Positions 12,801-23,758 are shown, counted from the stretch's first letter. The stretch is DNA of 64,000 nt from Artemisia argyi (GCA_030686995.1 CM060685.1:131548753-131612752); one strand, 5' to 3'. Notes: generated by a model not told the origin, from the sequence alone. Program-made: numbers and translations.

Positions 12801-15800
12801 CCATAGTAGTTGCAGTATTTGATATCATTTGTTGCTTTGAGTGAACTTATGAGATTACTTTTTAAAGTTGAGAAATAACTCAGTGTTCTTTTGGTTCTTT
12901 GATGAATTGAAGTCCCCGACCTAATTCTTGGTAGAGATGCTCGTTAGTTGGTTAGAGAGTCGATTATTATTTATGTGTTTCTAACGAGAGTGGCGTGATA
13001 AACAGGTGAACTGGTTTAGTTTTGATCCTGAATACCACATCGAACGGGAACAAATGTGTTGCTATCTCACGCGTACAACACAAGTCACTCATCAAATGAT
13101 AAAAGACAATTTACATGAGACTCCCACATATGGAGGATGGGTGGAAGCCAAGGGACCTCGATATTGCCCCTCAATTGAGGACAAGGTACACCTTTATACT
13201 TAAAACGTTTTTTGAAGTTAACATAAGTTAATATTGGCTTCAGTTGACCCTTTTCTGGGGGAATCTTCCCTAATAGTTTATCTGAATTATGTGTTATTGT
13301 TTATTCTTTTCATAGATTGTAAGGTTTCAAGATAAAGACTCCCATCAAATATTCCTTGAACCAGAAGGTCGAAGCGTACCCGATCTTTATGTGCAGGTCT
13401 CCATGAGCTTTCTTTGTACTATTTTTTATTCGTTATGAATTTTGATTTCTCCTTGTTAGTTTCTTTTAAAGAATTGTCTGGAATCTTGATATATATCAAT
13501 ATATCTGAAAATATTTTTTTTTAGATAACTTAACACTTTTTTATTCCACGTTGGACTATTTATCCAAAGCATAATGACATTATTCCTTTACATAGTTTTG
13601 GTAGCCAGAGTATACCCTGACTTTTTTATGTGTCTTTAACTTTACAGGGTTTCTCAACTGGGTTACCTGAAAGATTACAATTACCACTGTTGAGAACATT
13701 ACCAGGATTGGAGAATTGTTCAATGTTGAGGCCAGCATATGCTGTAGAGTACGATTACTTACCTGCACATCAGTGTTCGAGGTCTCTTATGACAAAGAAG
13801 ATACAAGGACTCTTTTTCTCTGGTCAAATCAATGGAACAACAGGTTATGAAGAAGCCGCTGCTCAGGTTTTGCATGTTTTTATGTTGAAGTACAAATTTA
13901 GTGGTGTACTGGTTCTTTTTTGTTAGTCATTTACCCTTGGTCTTATTCCGTCGATTCATTTTCATAGGGACTTATTTCTGGAATAAATGCTGCTAGGCAT
14001 GCAGAGGGGAAATCCCTTATTGTTCTTGAGAGGGAAAGCAGTTATATAGGCACTTTAATTGATGATCTGGTCACCAAAGATCTTCGAGAGCCTTATCGTA
14101 TGCTGACAAGGTACTATACTAATCACTAATGTGGCTGTGCAAATAATGCAAGAAACCTTGAGTATGTGGTGATTACTGAACCATTCTACATTTTGGAAAT
14201 CGAATTAGAGAATGATAGAAAGATGAAATAGGTTTACTTATTCGTCTGTAAAAGATAATCATCCCAACAAAACAAATTGGGTTTTCTGATTTGATTTTTC
14301 AAAAATGTATATTAAAAAGATGGTGTAAAAATCTAGAATGATTGCAATTTTCTTATATGTGCTTTTTAAGTCTGAAAATCGTTAGAATGATATTCATTGG
14401 AGTTGAAAATAGTCATGATGGTTAAGAATCCAAAGTACGAAGATTTCCAAAATTTAGAATGGTTCAGTAATCACCACATACTCTACGATTTAATGGTATT
14501 TAAATCTTCAGATCACATCAAACATGGTGCAAGTTTTCTTATTAGGATACTTACTCTTCTTGCAGCCGTTCAGAATACCGGTTGATTCTTCGATCGGATA
14601 ATGCTGACAGTCGTCTCACGCCTCTAGGTCGTGAAATTGGTTTAATTAATGACAAAAGATGGACATTATATCAGGACAAACAAGCTCGAATCTCAGAGGA
14701 GAAAAAGAGACTGAAGAGTGTACGGGTTACAAGTAAGACCAGCCATCACGTACATATTTTCGGATGATTGGTTGTAAGAGTAGAAAGCTTTAGTTTTCTC
14801 ATTTTTTGCTCCACTTGTTTGTTATAGATGAAGATTTATTTAAAGAAGTTAGTCTTCTGTCGGGTCAGCCAGTCAAGGATCATTCAACACTCGAAGGACT
14901 TCTTAAAAAGCCACATATCGAATACAAGCTGTTCGACAAGCATGGTTTTGGAAATGATGACCTGTCAAGGATCGAAAAAGAATGCATTGAGATTGATATC
15001 AAGTACGAAGGCTTGATTGCACGTCAACACAGCCAATTGCAACAGGTTAAGAATCCAAAGTAGATTGATTCATGGCCTTTATTTACCTTGTGAATCTATA
15101 AATTTTCAACTCAATAAAAGAATTTCCGACTTAGTATTATTTTTCTTGTCCCAAAAGAAGGGTTCTGTTTCAAAATCTAGCCTTTTGTGTTGTTCCTCAT
15201 ATAAGAAAGTGCCCATTTAGCTAAATTGTGAATTTATATATTGATTAATTTCAGAATCTCATCTTCTTTTCAGATGGTTCATCGACAACATAAACCCCTT
15301 CCCGCAGACTTAGATTATCATTCTATGAATACCTTATCACATGAAGCACGTGAAAAACTATCAAAGGTATGATAACGCTCCCTGGCTTAAATTGTCAGTC
15401 ATTTTCTATATGCTGCATTTAGTTGGCGATATCTTCAACATGTTTACCTTGAAATGGCTTGATTTGGTTATAGTTTACCTCTAATTGGTTAAATGGGCAA
15501 TCCTAAAAACTTGTTTAACAATGGAATGGATCAGACGGGTCAAAAGTGACCTGTATGAAGTGTATTTATAAAATACATCTTAATACAAATTACTTTATTG
15601 ATAAATTAGAATAATTGCCATAATCATATTTCATACATCAATTGATCATAAGTTAAGGTAAGGGTACAAAAGCTTTATGTGGGCCAACCCTGCTCGACTA
15701 GTTTTTAATTGACCTGTTTTGACCCGAACACTTATTTTAACCGTACCTAACCCACTCGGCTCACCTATTATTTTAACCATTGCATTTTTTTATTTTATTT

Positions 15801-16058
15801 TTTTTGTAATTGCTCGACAAGTTTAGATAGCTCAGAAACTAGCATTTCTGCCTTTATGGTTTTTATCCCATTTCACATCCTGCTTTGTTACTTTTATTTC
15901 AGGTGAGGCCACAAACTATTGGTCAAGCAAGCAGGGTTGGTGGGGTTAGCCCTGCTGACATCACAGCACTCCTTATAGTCATGGAATCCAACCGCAGAAA
16001 AGCTCAAGAATTGAAGTCGCACCAAATCTTGGCTTCTGTCATAGCTGATTCTGCATAA
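6869..16058 (+). CDS. Organellar tRNA uridine 5-carboxymethylaminomethyl modification enzyme, MnmG/GidA family (13 exons)
   Basis: Enzymes of this family are FAD-dependent and, with the MnmE GTPase, modify C5 of the wobble uridine in certain tRNAs; plant members act in organelles. Exons by eye: 6869-7058, 8876-9024, 10232-10323, 11315-11428, 11745-12075, 13006-13185, 13316-13396, 13648-13866, 13968-14110, 14566-14732, 14828-15045, 15274-15366, 15903-16058. Together they give 2133 nt (710 aa) with phases matching at every junction. The first ~60 residues are Ser/Arg/Thr-rich, like a transit peptide. The dinucleotide-binding motif [14 protein letters not shown] follows. Later family blocks include [61 protein letters not shown] and the C-terminal [10 protein letters not shown]. 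Introns 2 and 4 use GC donors (9025, 11429). No frame lesion was seen. Arabidopsis relatives are of similar length. Confidence 0.95.
7105..7528. mobile_element. Nested MITE pair in intron 1 (GGGGTGTTTG ends)
   Basis: The outer ends GGGGGTGTTTG (7105) and CAAACACCCCC (7518-7528) belong to an imperfect inverted repeat of about 55 bp built from AGCTTATATAGCC and GCTTATTTG-type words. Inside it, at about 7166-7369, a second inverted repeat runs from GGGTGTTTGGATGGGCTTAT to its complement ending CCAAACACCC. No clear target duplication was found. A one-ended relative lies at 48537-48651. Confidence 0.75.
7853..8069 (+). mobile_element. tRNA-derived SINE in intron 1
   Basis: The sequence starts with a tRNA-like head containing an exact A box (TGGCTGAGTTGG, 7861-7872) and a B box (GTTCAAACC, 7916-7924) 43 bases further on, the RNA polymerase III internal promoter layout. 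A ~140-base body follows, then a short A run at 8060-8069. Flanks AAACACTC (before) and AAACATCTC (after) may be a weak target duplication. Confidence 0.8.
8231..8330 (-). pseudogene. Ty3/gypsy polyprotein scrap in intron 1
   Basis: The minus strand reads [19 protein letters not shown]. The KGQ(V/A)LADF(I/L)xE block is characteristic of the region just after RNase H in plant Ty3/gypsy polyproteins. Only about 30 codons remain and no other part of the element is visible nearby. Confidence 0.6.
10677..10703. repeat. (CTT)n microsatellite in intron 3
   Basis: About nine CTT units. No further feature. Confidence 0.85.
14160..14483. mobile_element. MITE in intron 9 with ~42-bp inverted ends
   Basis: The left end reads GAGTATGTGGTGATTACTGA and continues through ACCATTCTACATTTTGGAAATC. 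The right end is its near-perfect reverse complement, finishing CACCACATACTC. The 324-bp unit has no coding capacity. Target duplication and superfamily were not resolved. It lies wholly between the exon 9 donor (14111) and exon 10 acceptor (14565), so it should be spliced out. Confidence 0.8.
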
Positions 16059-17378
16059 ATTGATTTTCTATCTAACTGCGAGATCTTGAAACATTCCTGG
16101 ATATCTGTTTATGAACTGGTTAGAAAATTGCAGTCCGGTGCGCCAATGGATCTAATTCCTGTACATATGTCCTCATTACAACTATGAGTAATGAGTAAAT
16201 TTTGCAGTTGATTGGGCATAATGATCGAGAGGGAAAGTTAGTAATATATATCAAGAGTTGTTAGATACTGAAATAGTGAAACGTGAATATATGTATTTGT
16301 ATTCATCTGTGTAAAGTGCTTGCAACTTAATTTACAGAAACATGGAAGATGGTTGATTTGGTTTGCGCCGTGGTTGCAGATTTCAATGATAAAAAAAAAA
16401 ACAGTTGAATCGAACTTTGCTATTGTTGTAGTACCAAAGTCTAAACTGACCAATTTGACCCTTAAAAGTCAAGTTTATTTAACATAAGGAGTCAACCAAC
16501 CATATATTCCCATTTTTCAAAGTAGAAACTCTTTGAGTTGCACACTGGTTAAACAAGTACCAACCGATCTATAAAATGATCCAATGCTACTGCATCCGTG
16601 CATTCACATACATTATCCTTTTCGCATGGCACAAGTACGAGACTTTAAACGGGTTACTTGTAAGTCGCATGAGTTTTCAGCTTGGTTTTAGTACCCGGAC
16701 GGTCTTGGTTTTAACTGGTTTGGCTCTCTACCGATTCCTATGAATCAAATCATGAATGACGTATCTTTTTTTACTTAACTATTCTGATTAAAAAGTAAAT
16801 TTGTCGATTCTACTAGAAAGAAAAAATCTCTATTTAAAAGCTTCTGTTTTTGGTTAGGATTGCGAGTTGTAAATTATATTGTATAATGTAGTAAGAAAAA
16901 GCTTTATATTTACCATGTTATTACTCGGTGTGGTAGTGACGAATAATACGTTATTCGTCTAGTACTTCAACGCCACCCATCACCCCCAATAACACATCAA
17001 CAACTAAAATACCATCCCCAACAAAAAACCCAATAACACATCAACAACTAAAATACCATCCCCAACAAAAAACCCAATAACACTTTGTAGGTCTCACAAA
17101 ATGCCACACTAAAAATACCCACCACTCAAAAAAAGAAAAAAGAATGGCGGGTCGTGGTTCCACCAGCTAAATGCTGGATGGCGGACGGAACTCGGGATCC
17201 ATGGTGCAGGTTTAACGCGCCATTGGTCAGTTTTTGGTGCTTTTGGCCGGCGAATCACCTCCACACCGAACACTCTAAAAAGCTATTCTTCAAATGCAAA
17301 CAGTATTTTGAACGGCTTTCTAAAAATATTACCAAGCTTTTATATAAACTTGCATCACAAATACTCTAAATTTACTAT
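16059..17378. other. 3' flank of the MnmG/GidA gene and spacer
   Basis: No coding sequence recognised. At 16988-17083 a 44-bp unit beginning AATAACACATCAACAACTAA is repeated in tandem just over two times. The surrounding ACCCC/AACACC-rich sequence resembles the left flank of the nested element near 31050-31150 and is probably a transposon fragment. Confidence 0.5.
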
Positions 17379-17383
17379 GTATC

Positions 17384-17386
<3 letters not shown>

Positions 17387-17432
<46 letters not shown>

Positions 17433-17595
17433 AAAGGAACTAATCATCTTATACACTATAAACTATCTCACGCGTGATAATCTTGACTTGAACTCACAAC
17501 CATTTAGTGAAAGAGAGTTTCTCACATAATAGGAGGTGTGACTAAAACGCTTTAGTTAAGTATCTAACTTTTTTTATACACGAAAAAGTCTACCC
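17387..17595 (-). mobile_element. SINE (minus strand) with long poly(A) tail and target duplication
   Basis: On the plus strand a poly(T) run at about 17387-17431 is followed by a body to 17595. Read on the minus strand, the body has a weak A-box-like segment, a B-box-like GAGTTCAAGTC and then the poly(A) tail. The insertion is bounded by GTATCAAC plus T's on both sides (17379-17386 and 17596-17603), a target duplication of at least 8 bp, which supports target-primed retrotransposition. Confidence 0.78.
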
Positions 17596-18085
17596 GTATC
17601 AACTTTTTACTTTTCCAATTCTCACAGTTCTCATGAATTCTCTCTTTGCACTTTATCTTATTATAAGTCGACCTACAAAAATTATGTGGAATGCAACGCT
17701 TTTGTGTTGATGGGATTGAGATCGACACATATAAAAACTCATCAAAATTTAAACAATAATTCTAATACTAGTAACACGTTAGTGTAGTTATTAAATACAA
17801 AATTCTTATCATAACGAGAAAATTGCACTAAATAGACAAAATCTGTAAATTGCTTAGATTGTAGTAAACAGTTTATAATGTAAACTACTTAAACTTAGCT
17901 TTTAAACGTGACCAAACATGTCACAAAAACCTTTTATAAATAAATACAATAAGTAAACCGGGAACAAAAGTTAGCCTTTTTTTTCATTAAAAAGAAAGAA
18001 CATAATCAACTAAAACTAGCAAAGGACATCAGACTAATATGGTTTTTCATACAACTTGCTCTTAAACATACATAAATAACAAGAC

Positions 18086-18088
<3 letters not shown>

Positions 18089-18121
<33 letters not shown>
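18089..18121. repeat. Poly(A) tract
   Basis: A run of about 33 A's just beyond the stop of the small membrane-protein gene. Confidence 0.9.
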
Positions 18122-18124
<3 letters not shown>

Positions 18125-18139
18125 TAATTGTAGTTTTGA

Positions 18140-18379
18140 CTATAACCAATTCAGTATACATTCGACCGCTTTAGGAAAGAGTGCAAAGTAAGCGGCTTTG
18201 AGGACAATTGCACCAACATACGCGACCTTGTTAGCGACACCAGCCTTGACGGCATATGCAGCCACTTTGTCCACCAACGATGAGATAACTATGAAGATGA
18301 TACAGTAAACGAAACCAACCATGGCGCCGGAGTAAAATATGTCTAGGAAAATTGATTTCCAGTAATATTCCGAAAACAT
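18140..18379 (-). CDS. Small hydrophobic protein, 79 aa, unknown function
   Basis: A single-exon minus-strand frame begins MFSEYYWKSIFLDIF. It has two hydrophobic stretches: about residues 14-34 (YSGAMVGFVYCIIFIVISSL) and about 50-70 (NKVAYVGAIVLKAAYFALFP). They are separated by a short charged/alanine segment, giving a likely two-pass membrane protein. A TATA-like CTATATATAC lies on the minus strand at about 18505-18514, roughly 130 bases upstream, with a poly(A) run of about 55 in between, inside the presumed leader. No family is recognised. The clean hydrophobic pattern and the upstream TATA argue for a real gene, but no homology evidence is available. Confidence 0.55.
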   Translation of the reverse strand: MFSEYYWKSIFLDIFYSGAMVGFVYCIIFIVISSLVDKVAAYAVKAGVANKVAYVGAIVLKAAYFALFPKAVECILNWL

Positions 18380-18449
18380 CTTGTTTCTTCTCTTAGAGTT
18401 AAATTACAGTACTATACTAATACCGTAAGCTCAACTTGTTTTAAGATAC

Positions 18450-18450
<1 letters not shown>

Positions 18451-18504
<54 letters not shown>
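18451..18504. repeat. Poly(T) tract
   Basis: A run of about 54 T's between the TATA-like box and the start of the small membrane-protein gene. Confidence 0.9.
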
Positions 18505-18505
<1 letters not shown>

Positions 18506-18961
18506 TATATATAGAGATGGATTGATATATATTAGGAATGTGCATGTGTTGCTATCTTGAATATATCGAAACAAATTATTAGTGGTCCAATTTTCCAAAA
18601 CAACTAAGGCAGTTCAACAATTTGTTTTCTTGGTTTTAATAGTCGGTTAGTATCCACGCCTTGTAGTGTTGATCAAGTTTTGACTCAACAATAGATAATC
18701 TATCTATCTATAATACTATAAGATTGAGTTCCTTGATTTAAGGTGGAGTACTCAAGATATTCAAGATCGAGTCCTCTGATTTAATGTGGAGTATTCTCTT
18801 AATGACTTCATGAATCTTCATTCCAAAGCTTTATTATTCTTCCTTTCAATGGCATGCAACGTCTAATCAGAACCTTTGGATTTCTTAGTTACTTATTGTT
18901 AATTAAGAACCTTCGAATGCCTCTTAATAATTATCTCATTTATTGTCAATAGTAAAACTTT

Positions 18962-19209
18962 CTGTATAAATACCATGCACGTAGATATGCCATATAATCC
19001 ATTCCAACTAAACATTTTCTTAAAGCCAAACTAAATATGGGCGGCAAAGGTGGTGGTGGAGGTGGAAGCAAAGGAGGTGGTTGCGGTGGTGGTGGAAAAG
19101 GTGGCGCTGCTCAGCTAAAGGTGGAGGTGGTGATGGCGGGGAAGGATCGGGTTCCATGAAGGCACCGGGTACCAGTGGTGTTGGGACGTTGGGTCTTTTT
19201 GTTTGTTAA
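18962..19209 (+). pseudogene. Frameshifted glycine-rich protein gene (GGK...SMKAPG family)
   Basis: The start at 19037 follows a TATA-like TATAAATA at about 18964. The frame opens MGGKGGGGGGSKGGGCGGGG and then, near 19108-19113 (GCTGCTCAGC), leaves the glycine-rich frame and stops at 19159. In the adjacent frame the glycine pattern resumes and runs through GSGSMKAPG to a stop at 19207-19209. SMKAPG is, as I recall it, a conserved block of small plant glycine-rich proteins. A one-base indel is therefore the simplest reading. The usual extension after SMKAPG (aromatic/Asn-Pro-rich) is not recognisable, so the 3' end is also degraded or diverged. The product, if made, would be a 40-residue Gly-rich peptide. 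Confidence 0.7.
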
Positions 19210-19649
19210 GATTTTTAATATTATGGTGGTGCTAAAAATATCAATATGTTGAAACATATTCGTTTTTTGACTGCTCCAAACTAATGCTACTGTGATGGTC
19301 TTAAAATCTTCCAAGAATGGTTTAGGGTTAGTTGGGGACTTTCATTTTAATGGTCGATTCATAGAAGTGGTGAGACATATATAGTTATGCTTTATCTTTT
19401 CTTCGTGGGGAATGGGAAAAGTAATGATTAAAGATGCTTGGTTGGAGCTAAGTAATATAATGATTAATTGGTAATGGGTAATGAACCATTATAGAGTAAA
19501 TTGAGAGGGAGGAGAGGTAAGAGATTGATAACCCACCATCACTAATTCCTTTGTATTACTAACCAGGCACACCCTTAGTTTTGTAATATATCATTTAATG
19601 CACACCCTTAGTTTTGAATGATTTTTTATTGTTTAGCTACAAATGATGA

Positions 19650-20514
19650 TAGGGATGGCAACGGGGCGGGGAATATCGGGGATTGTATTTACCATCCCAT
19701 CCCCGTTTCTCACTCCCATTCCCATCGGGGATTCATTTTGCATCCCCATCCCCGTCTCCACGGGGATGGATTTATGGATTTTTTGCCCTTATAAATTAAG
19801 CATAAAAATTATATAACTAATCGGTAACATAAAGAATTGACCTATAAACATCTTAAAAAACGTACATTGTACATAGTTGTATTAGTTAAAATTTCATTCA
19901 ACTCTAAAGCATTATATTTATTGAAACATCACATATAATATAAAAATTGAGTGCATCGAATGAGTGTATTCGAACAAAATATTGGTTGGATAATACGTAG
20001 TTAGTGCTTAATATTTTAAAATATATGATTATTTTGATCCATTAAATGTCACATATACATACAAATATACTTCAAATATAATAATTGTCAATACTCACTA
20101 ACGTATACATATACAAGTACATTTAGTATTAATATACATATAATTTATATATTAATATTGGTTGGATAATACGTAGTTAGTGCTTAATATTTTAAAATAT
20201 TTGATGATTTTGATCCATTAAATATCACATATACATACAAATATACTTCAAATGTAATAATTGTCAATACTCACTAACGTATACATATACAAGTACATTA
20301 AGTATTAAAATACATATAATTTATATATTAAAAAGTTCGGGGTCGGGTTCGGGGTTGGGGATTTATGATATCCCCATCCTCTCCCCCATCCCCGGTTTCA
20401 TAATTCGGAGATTCCCCGTCCCCATCCCCATCCTCGGTCAACTCGGGGATTCTCTAGTCAAATCAGGTTTGGGGATCGAGTCCCGTCGGGTATGGGTTTT
20501 TTTGCCATCTCTAG
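19650..20514. mobile_element. hAT-like MITE with GGGGATGGGGAT-rich ends and internal duplication
   Basis: The ends TAGGGATGGCAA (19650) and TTGCCATCTCTA (to 20514) are inverted repeats with one mismatch. Both subterminal regions are crowded with CCCCATCCCCGT-type words in inverted orientation. The AT-rich interior contains a tandem duplication of about 176 bp (19981-20156 and 20157-20331, each starting ATTGGTTGGATAATACG). Flanking octamers AATGATGA and GATGCAGA share five of eight bases, possibly an eroded target duplication. Confidence 0.75.
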
Positions 20515-20801
20515 ATGCAGAGAATTAAAGCAAGAGTGCTAATACTCATATTGTTGGTTCATTGAATTTTGGATTTGGAAAAGTTTAACGAGTTTCAAGA
20601 TGTTTTCGTTGGCTTAAGTTGAGAACATCGATAGTAACTGTATAAACGATAGTAGGACTTTTAAACATGAGCTCAATATTCCTTTTGAAATGGTTTTTTA
20701 GTTCCTTCACCCAGCGGGTTGATGTTCTGTATCCCAGTTGAAACAATCATTTTCATTTTTTTGTAACTTGGCATAAATGTAAATGAACCATCATAGTTTA
20801 T

Positions 20802-21060
20802 TACTCCCTCCGTCCCCTATTAAATGTCCACTTTTGACTTTTGGAGTCTTTTTTCTTCAACTTTGACCGTAAATATTTTTGTTTATATTATATAAAACTA
20901 GATAAAAATTATATCTAACGAAAATACATTTAAAACTCAATTCATTCATATATTTTGCATCAAGTATTATATAACACACATAAAAATATTTAAAGTCAAA
21001 GTTTATAACAAAAGACTTTGAAAAGTGAAAGTGGACATTTAATATGGGACGGAGGGAGTA
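20802..21060. mobile_element. Stowaway MITE
   Basis: The 255-bp element 20804-21058 begins CTCCCTCCGTCCC and ends GGGACGGAGGGAG, the classical Stowaway (Tc1/mariner) inverted repeat, with TA duplications at 20802-20803 and 21059-21060. The near-perfect ends suggest a fairly young insertion. Confidence 0.95.
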
Positions 21061-21542
21061 CAAGTTTGCACCGTACTAATGGTTATATGAGTTGTTTGCG
21101 GAACAAAGTGCATTTTAATGTTGCCGTTAGCATAATATTACAAGTTTGTATTGTACTATTGTTTTACATGAATTGTTCTCAGAACAAATCAAAGAGTTAG
21201 AATTTTAGTTGATAATTATTGTAATAGATAATAGATTGACGTAATTTACACTAAAATAGGACTTTAGTTTAACAAGTATGTTGCAAAAGACTTACGATTA
21301 CATATTCGTGCACCAACATTGTCAAGCGAGACACAATCAAATACTGATGCGCATAGGTGACCATGGAGGAAAGGATCCTTTGTTAATTTGTTGTGCATAA
21401 GTCCCTTTGTTATGATCATAGTTTTTAAGCTGGTTTCAAGAATATGACAAAATTCCTAACTCGAATTATTATTCTAGGGACTAACAAACCATTTACATCT
21501 ATTGTGCTAATTTTTGGAAAGAAATTGTTTTCATTACTCGAC
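21061..21542. other. Gene-free spacer
   Basis: AT-rich sequence; nothing recognisable between the Stowaway and the CACTA element. Confidence 0.4.
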
Positions 21543-21676
21543 TCTCACTACAAGAAACAGGAGAACACGCGACGACCATTTTCCCGGCAACACTATGTCG
21601 ACGGTATAATGCACTAAACGACAAAAAAAACGCTTGACCGAGCCCCACTGCGTTGAATTTTTCGTACTCGTATTTT

Positions 21677-21971
21677 CCCGTCGACATGTCGACGGGAATA
21701 TTTCAACATATTTTTTTAGCCTCAATAATTCACCAAAGTTGGGCGCGAAATTTACCCGCTAATATATTCCCGTCGACATGTCGACGGGAATATATTAATC
21801 ACGTTTTCCCCAACAATTAACGTGTGATTAAAGGTGATAATTTTTTGTTTAGAGATTCCCGTCGACATGTCGACGGGATTTTATTACTAAATTATAAATA
21901 TTTTTAATAAATGGATAAAATATTGGGCGGGATTATTCCCGCGTTCTTTTTCCCGTCGACATGTCGACGGG
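21677..21971. repeat. 5' subterminal palindrome array of the CACTA element
   Basis: Four exact copies of CCCGTCGACATGTCGACGGG lie at 21677-21696, 21769-21788, 21858-21877 and 21952-21971. Each is a full 20-bp palindrome. Spacing is 72 to 74 bases between the last two intervals and somewhat wider elsewhere. Subterminal repeats of CACTA elements are binding sites of the accessory protein; a palindrome implies dimeric binding (inference). Confidence 0.95.
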
Positions 21972-22117
21972 AATATCTCCCCAAAAATCAGGCAATATAT
22001 ATCCTCACAAATACATTCCCGTCTCATTTTTTACCTATATACATTCTCACAAAATTATTTCCGTCTCATTTTACACATCTCACAAATAAGTCAATCGTCA
22101 ATTCTTACAAGACACAC

Positions 22118-22570
22118 ATGACTTGGCGTGGTTGCACAGTTGAAGAGGAGTACTCAAAAATCTTGTCACACGAGCTCCTCTTTAATGAAGTTATGTTAAC
22201 TTTTGGTCATGCAGTTTATGAGGAATATGGTTCTTTTAAGGACGCTGAACCGTGGATGAGAGACAAGATTATCGAATGGTGTAGGAAAAAGTCATACTAC
22301 AAAGAGTACATGGACGAGCTAGATGCTGCTGAAGCTCAAGTTGTTGCTGTTGGAGGTGACGACGAAGCTGAAAGTACGGTGGAAACCAAACTTGATAATA
22401 TGGGAAATAGGGTCACAAATCTTGAAGCTACGTTTGCACATATCAAGGAAATGAGAGCAAGGAAGGGAAAAGATGGTGCGAGTTCGAGTAAAGCGGGAAG
22501 TAGCCGCAAAAAAAATAAACGGGTTGTTTCGTTTGATCTGTTCTTTTGGTTGTCGAGTTGCTTAGTTTGA
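22118..22570 (+). CDS. Unknown CACTA-encoded protein, 150 aa, C-terminal basic coiled coil
   Basis: The frame starts MTWRGCTVEEEYSKILSHEL at 22118; an in-frame upstream ATG at 21911 would run through two palindromes and is less likely. The N-terminal part is acidic/aromatic (FGHAVYEEYGSFKDAEPWMR). A heptad-like stretch (VETKLDNMGNRVTNLEATFA) is followed by a basic serine-rich tail (SSSKAGSSRKKNKR), suggesting nuclear targeting. The last ~15 residues (VVSFDLFFWLSSCLV) run into the GTTGTTTAGTTTGG minisatellite and may be an accidental extension. No known family is recognised. Its place near the 5' end suggests an accessory, DNA-binding or regulatory role, which is inference only. Confidence 0.55.
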   Translation: MTWRGCTVEEEYSKILSHELLFNEVMLTFGHAVYEEYGSFKDAEPWMRDKIIEWCRKKSYYKEYMDELDAAEAQVVAVGGDDEAESTVETKLDNMGNRVTNLEATFAHIKEMRARKGKDGASSSKAGSSRKKNKRVVSFDLFFWLSSCLV

Positions 22571-22685
22571 GTTGTTTCGTTTGGTTGTTGAGTTGTTTAG
22601 TTTGGTTGTCGAGTTGTTTAGTTTGAGTTGTTTCCTTTGGTTGTCGAGTTGTTTAGTTTGGTTATCGAGTTGTTTAGTTTGAGTC
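22545..22685. repeat. GTTGTTTAGTTTGGTTGTCGA minisatellite
   Basis: Short units such as GAGTTGTTTAGTTTGGTTGTC recur about six times with variants. They overlap the 3' end of the 150-aa frame. Confidence 0.8.
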
Positions 22686-22847
22686 TGTATGAAAATGCAT
22701 GTGGTTAAGAACTCTTGCTTGTTTTAAATAAACAGTTTGCCTTTGTGTTTGATAATTATTGCTCCTTCAGTTCTATTATTTGTGCGTACGAATTTAAAAT
22801 ATAAAGGACGTTCAATATCAGTAACCACAACAACATTTTATTAAACA

Positions 22848-22874
22848 ACAACAATAACATCAACAACAACAGCA

Positions 22875-22905
<31 letters not shown>

Positions 22906-22930
22906 ACGATAACAACAACAACAACGATAA
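22848..22930. repeat. (CAA)n-rich tract
   Basis: Imperfect CAA/CAT/CGA trinucleotide repeat just 3' of the GRF-protein gene stop (minus strand). Confidence 0.85.
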
Positions 22931-22935
22931 CAGTA

Positions 22936-23472
22936 CTACATATGAAATTTATCCATGTCACCTAAAAGGTCACGGAGTATTGCATCCGACTGACATGCGT
23001 GGTCGTGGTTGGGATACGTTGCCATGTCAAGTTTTGCCTCCAGCATCCTTAATTTTGTCTCTAGCACCTGTTTTTGTGCCTCCAACACCTGCTTTTGTGC
23101 CTCCAGCATGTTTATTCTAAGATCTTTTTCATGACAGTTTGAGCACCTTGTTGGAGCAGATCCAGAACCGCTTGATGTTGAAGCTCCCAGAGAACCGGTC
23201 ATCATTTTGGCGAGTCGTTCCTCTTTCCATAAAAAAAAATCACATCCATGGTCTGATGTCCCAGGCTGTTAAAGAGTAAAAACTATTATTTTTAACAACT
23301 AACCAAATTATTTGTATAATACACGAAAAAGTATGTAATTGTTCACCTGCGAGAAAGGACACGCATAGTATAGTTTACCACGGGAGTAAGATCTACGCGA
23401 TTCTCGCAGAATCACGTCTCCTCGTCTACAAGAACAAGGAAAAGCTTCAAATTCTGCCATCTTCTTCACCAT
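22936..23472 (-). CDS. GRF-type zinc-finger protein with leucine-heptad coiled coil (2 exons), CACTA-encoded
   Basis: Two minus-strand exons, 23472-23347 and 23265-22936, join in phase at a GT-AG intron to give 151 residues. The first exon encodes CSCRRGDVILRESRRSYSRG then KLYYACPF. The second continues GCDFFLWKEE. Together these are the C-x-C ... GRxYYxCP ... CDFFxW signature of the GRF zinc finger, a nucleic-acid-binding fold. The C-terminal half contains four seven-residue repeats (LEAQKQV, LEAQKQV, LETKLRM, LEAKLDM), an obvious dimerising coiled coil. The intron is invisible in single-frame reading, which hides the domain. It runs opposite to the other two genes of the element. No lesion is seen. 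A role in element DNA or RNA binding is inference. Confidence 0.8.
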
Positions 23473-23639
23473 GATAACAGTGTGTGTTTATGGTTGTGAG
23501 GTTGAGTGGTTGTGAGTGGTTGAATCGTGACCGGGGTGGCCCGATCTACAAGTTGAGGTGATAAAATGTGGTGGCCAGAAAAAGATTCCGGCGGCCGGAA
23601 ACTGCTAGTGTCGCCAGAAAACAGAAACTGCTAGAGAGA

Positions 23640-23725
23640 GATAGAGAGAGAGATATATATATATATATATATAGTGAGTTGAGTGTGTGTGAGAGATTAG
23701 TTAGATGAGTGTGTGTGTGTGTGTG
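23640..23725. repeat. GA/TA/GTGT simple repeats
   Basis: Short runs of GAGA, TATA and GTGT between the GRF gene and the 41-bp minisatellite; possibly its 5' flank. Confidence 0.8.
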
Positions 23726-23758
23726 TTTATATTGTGAGGATAAACTGTTAGGTAGGAA

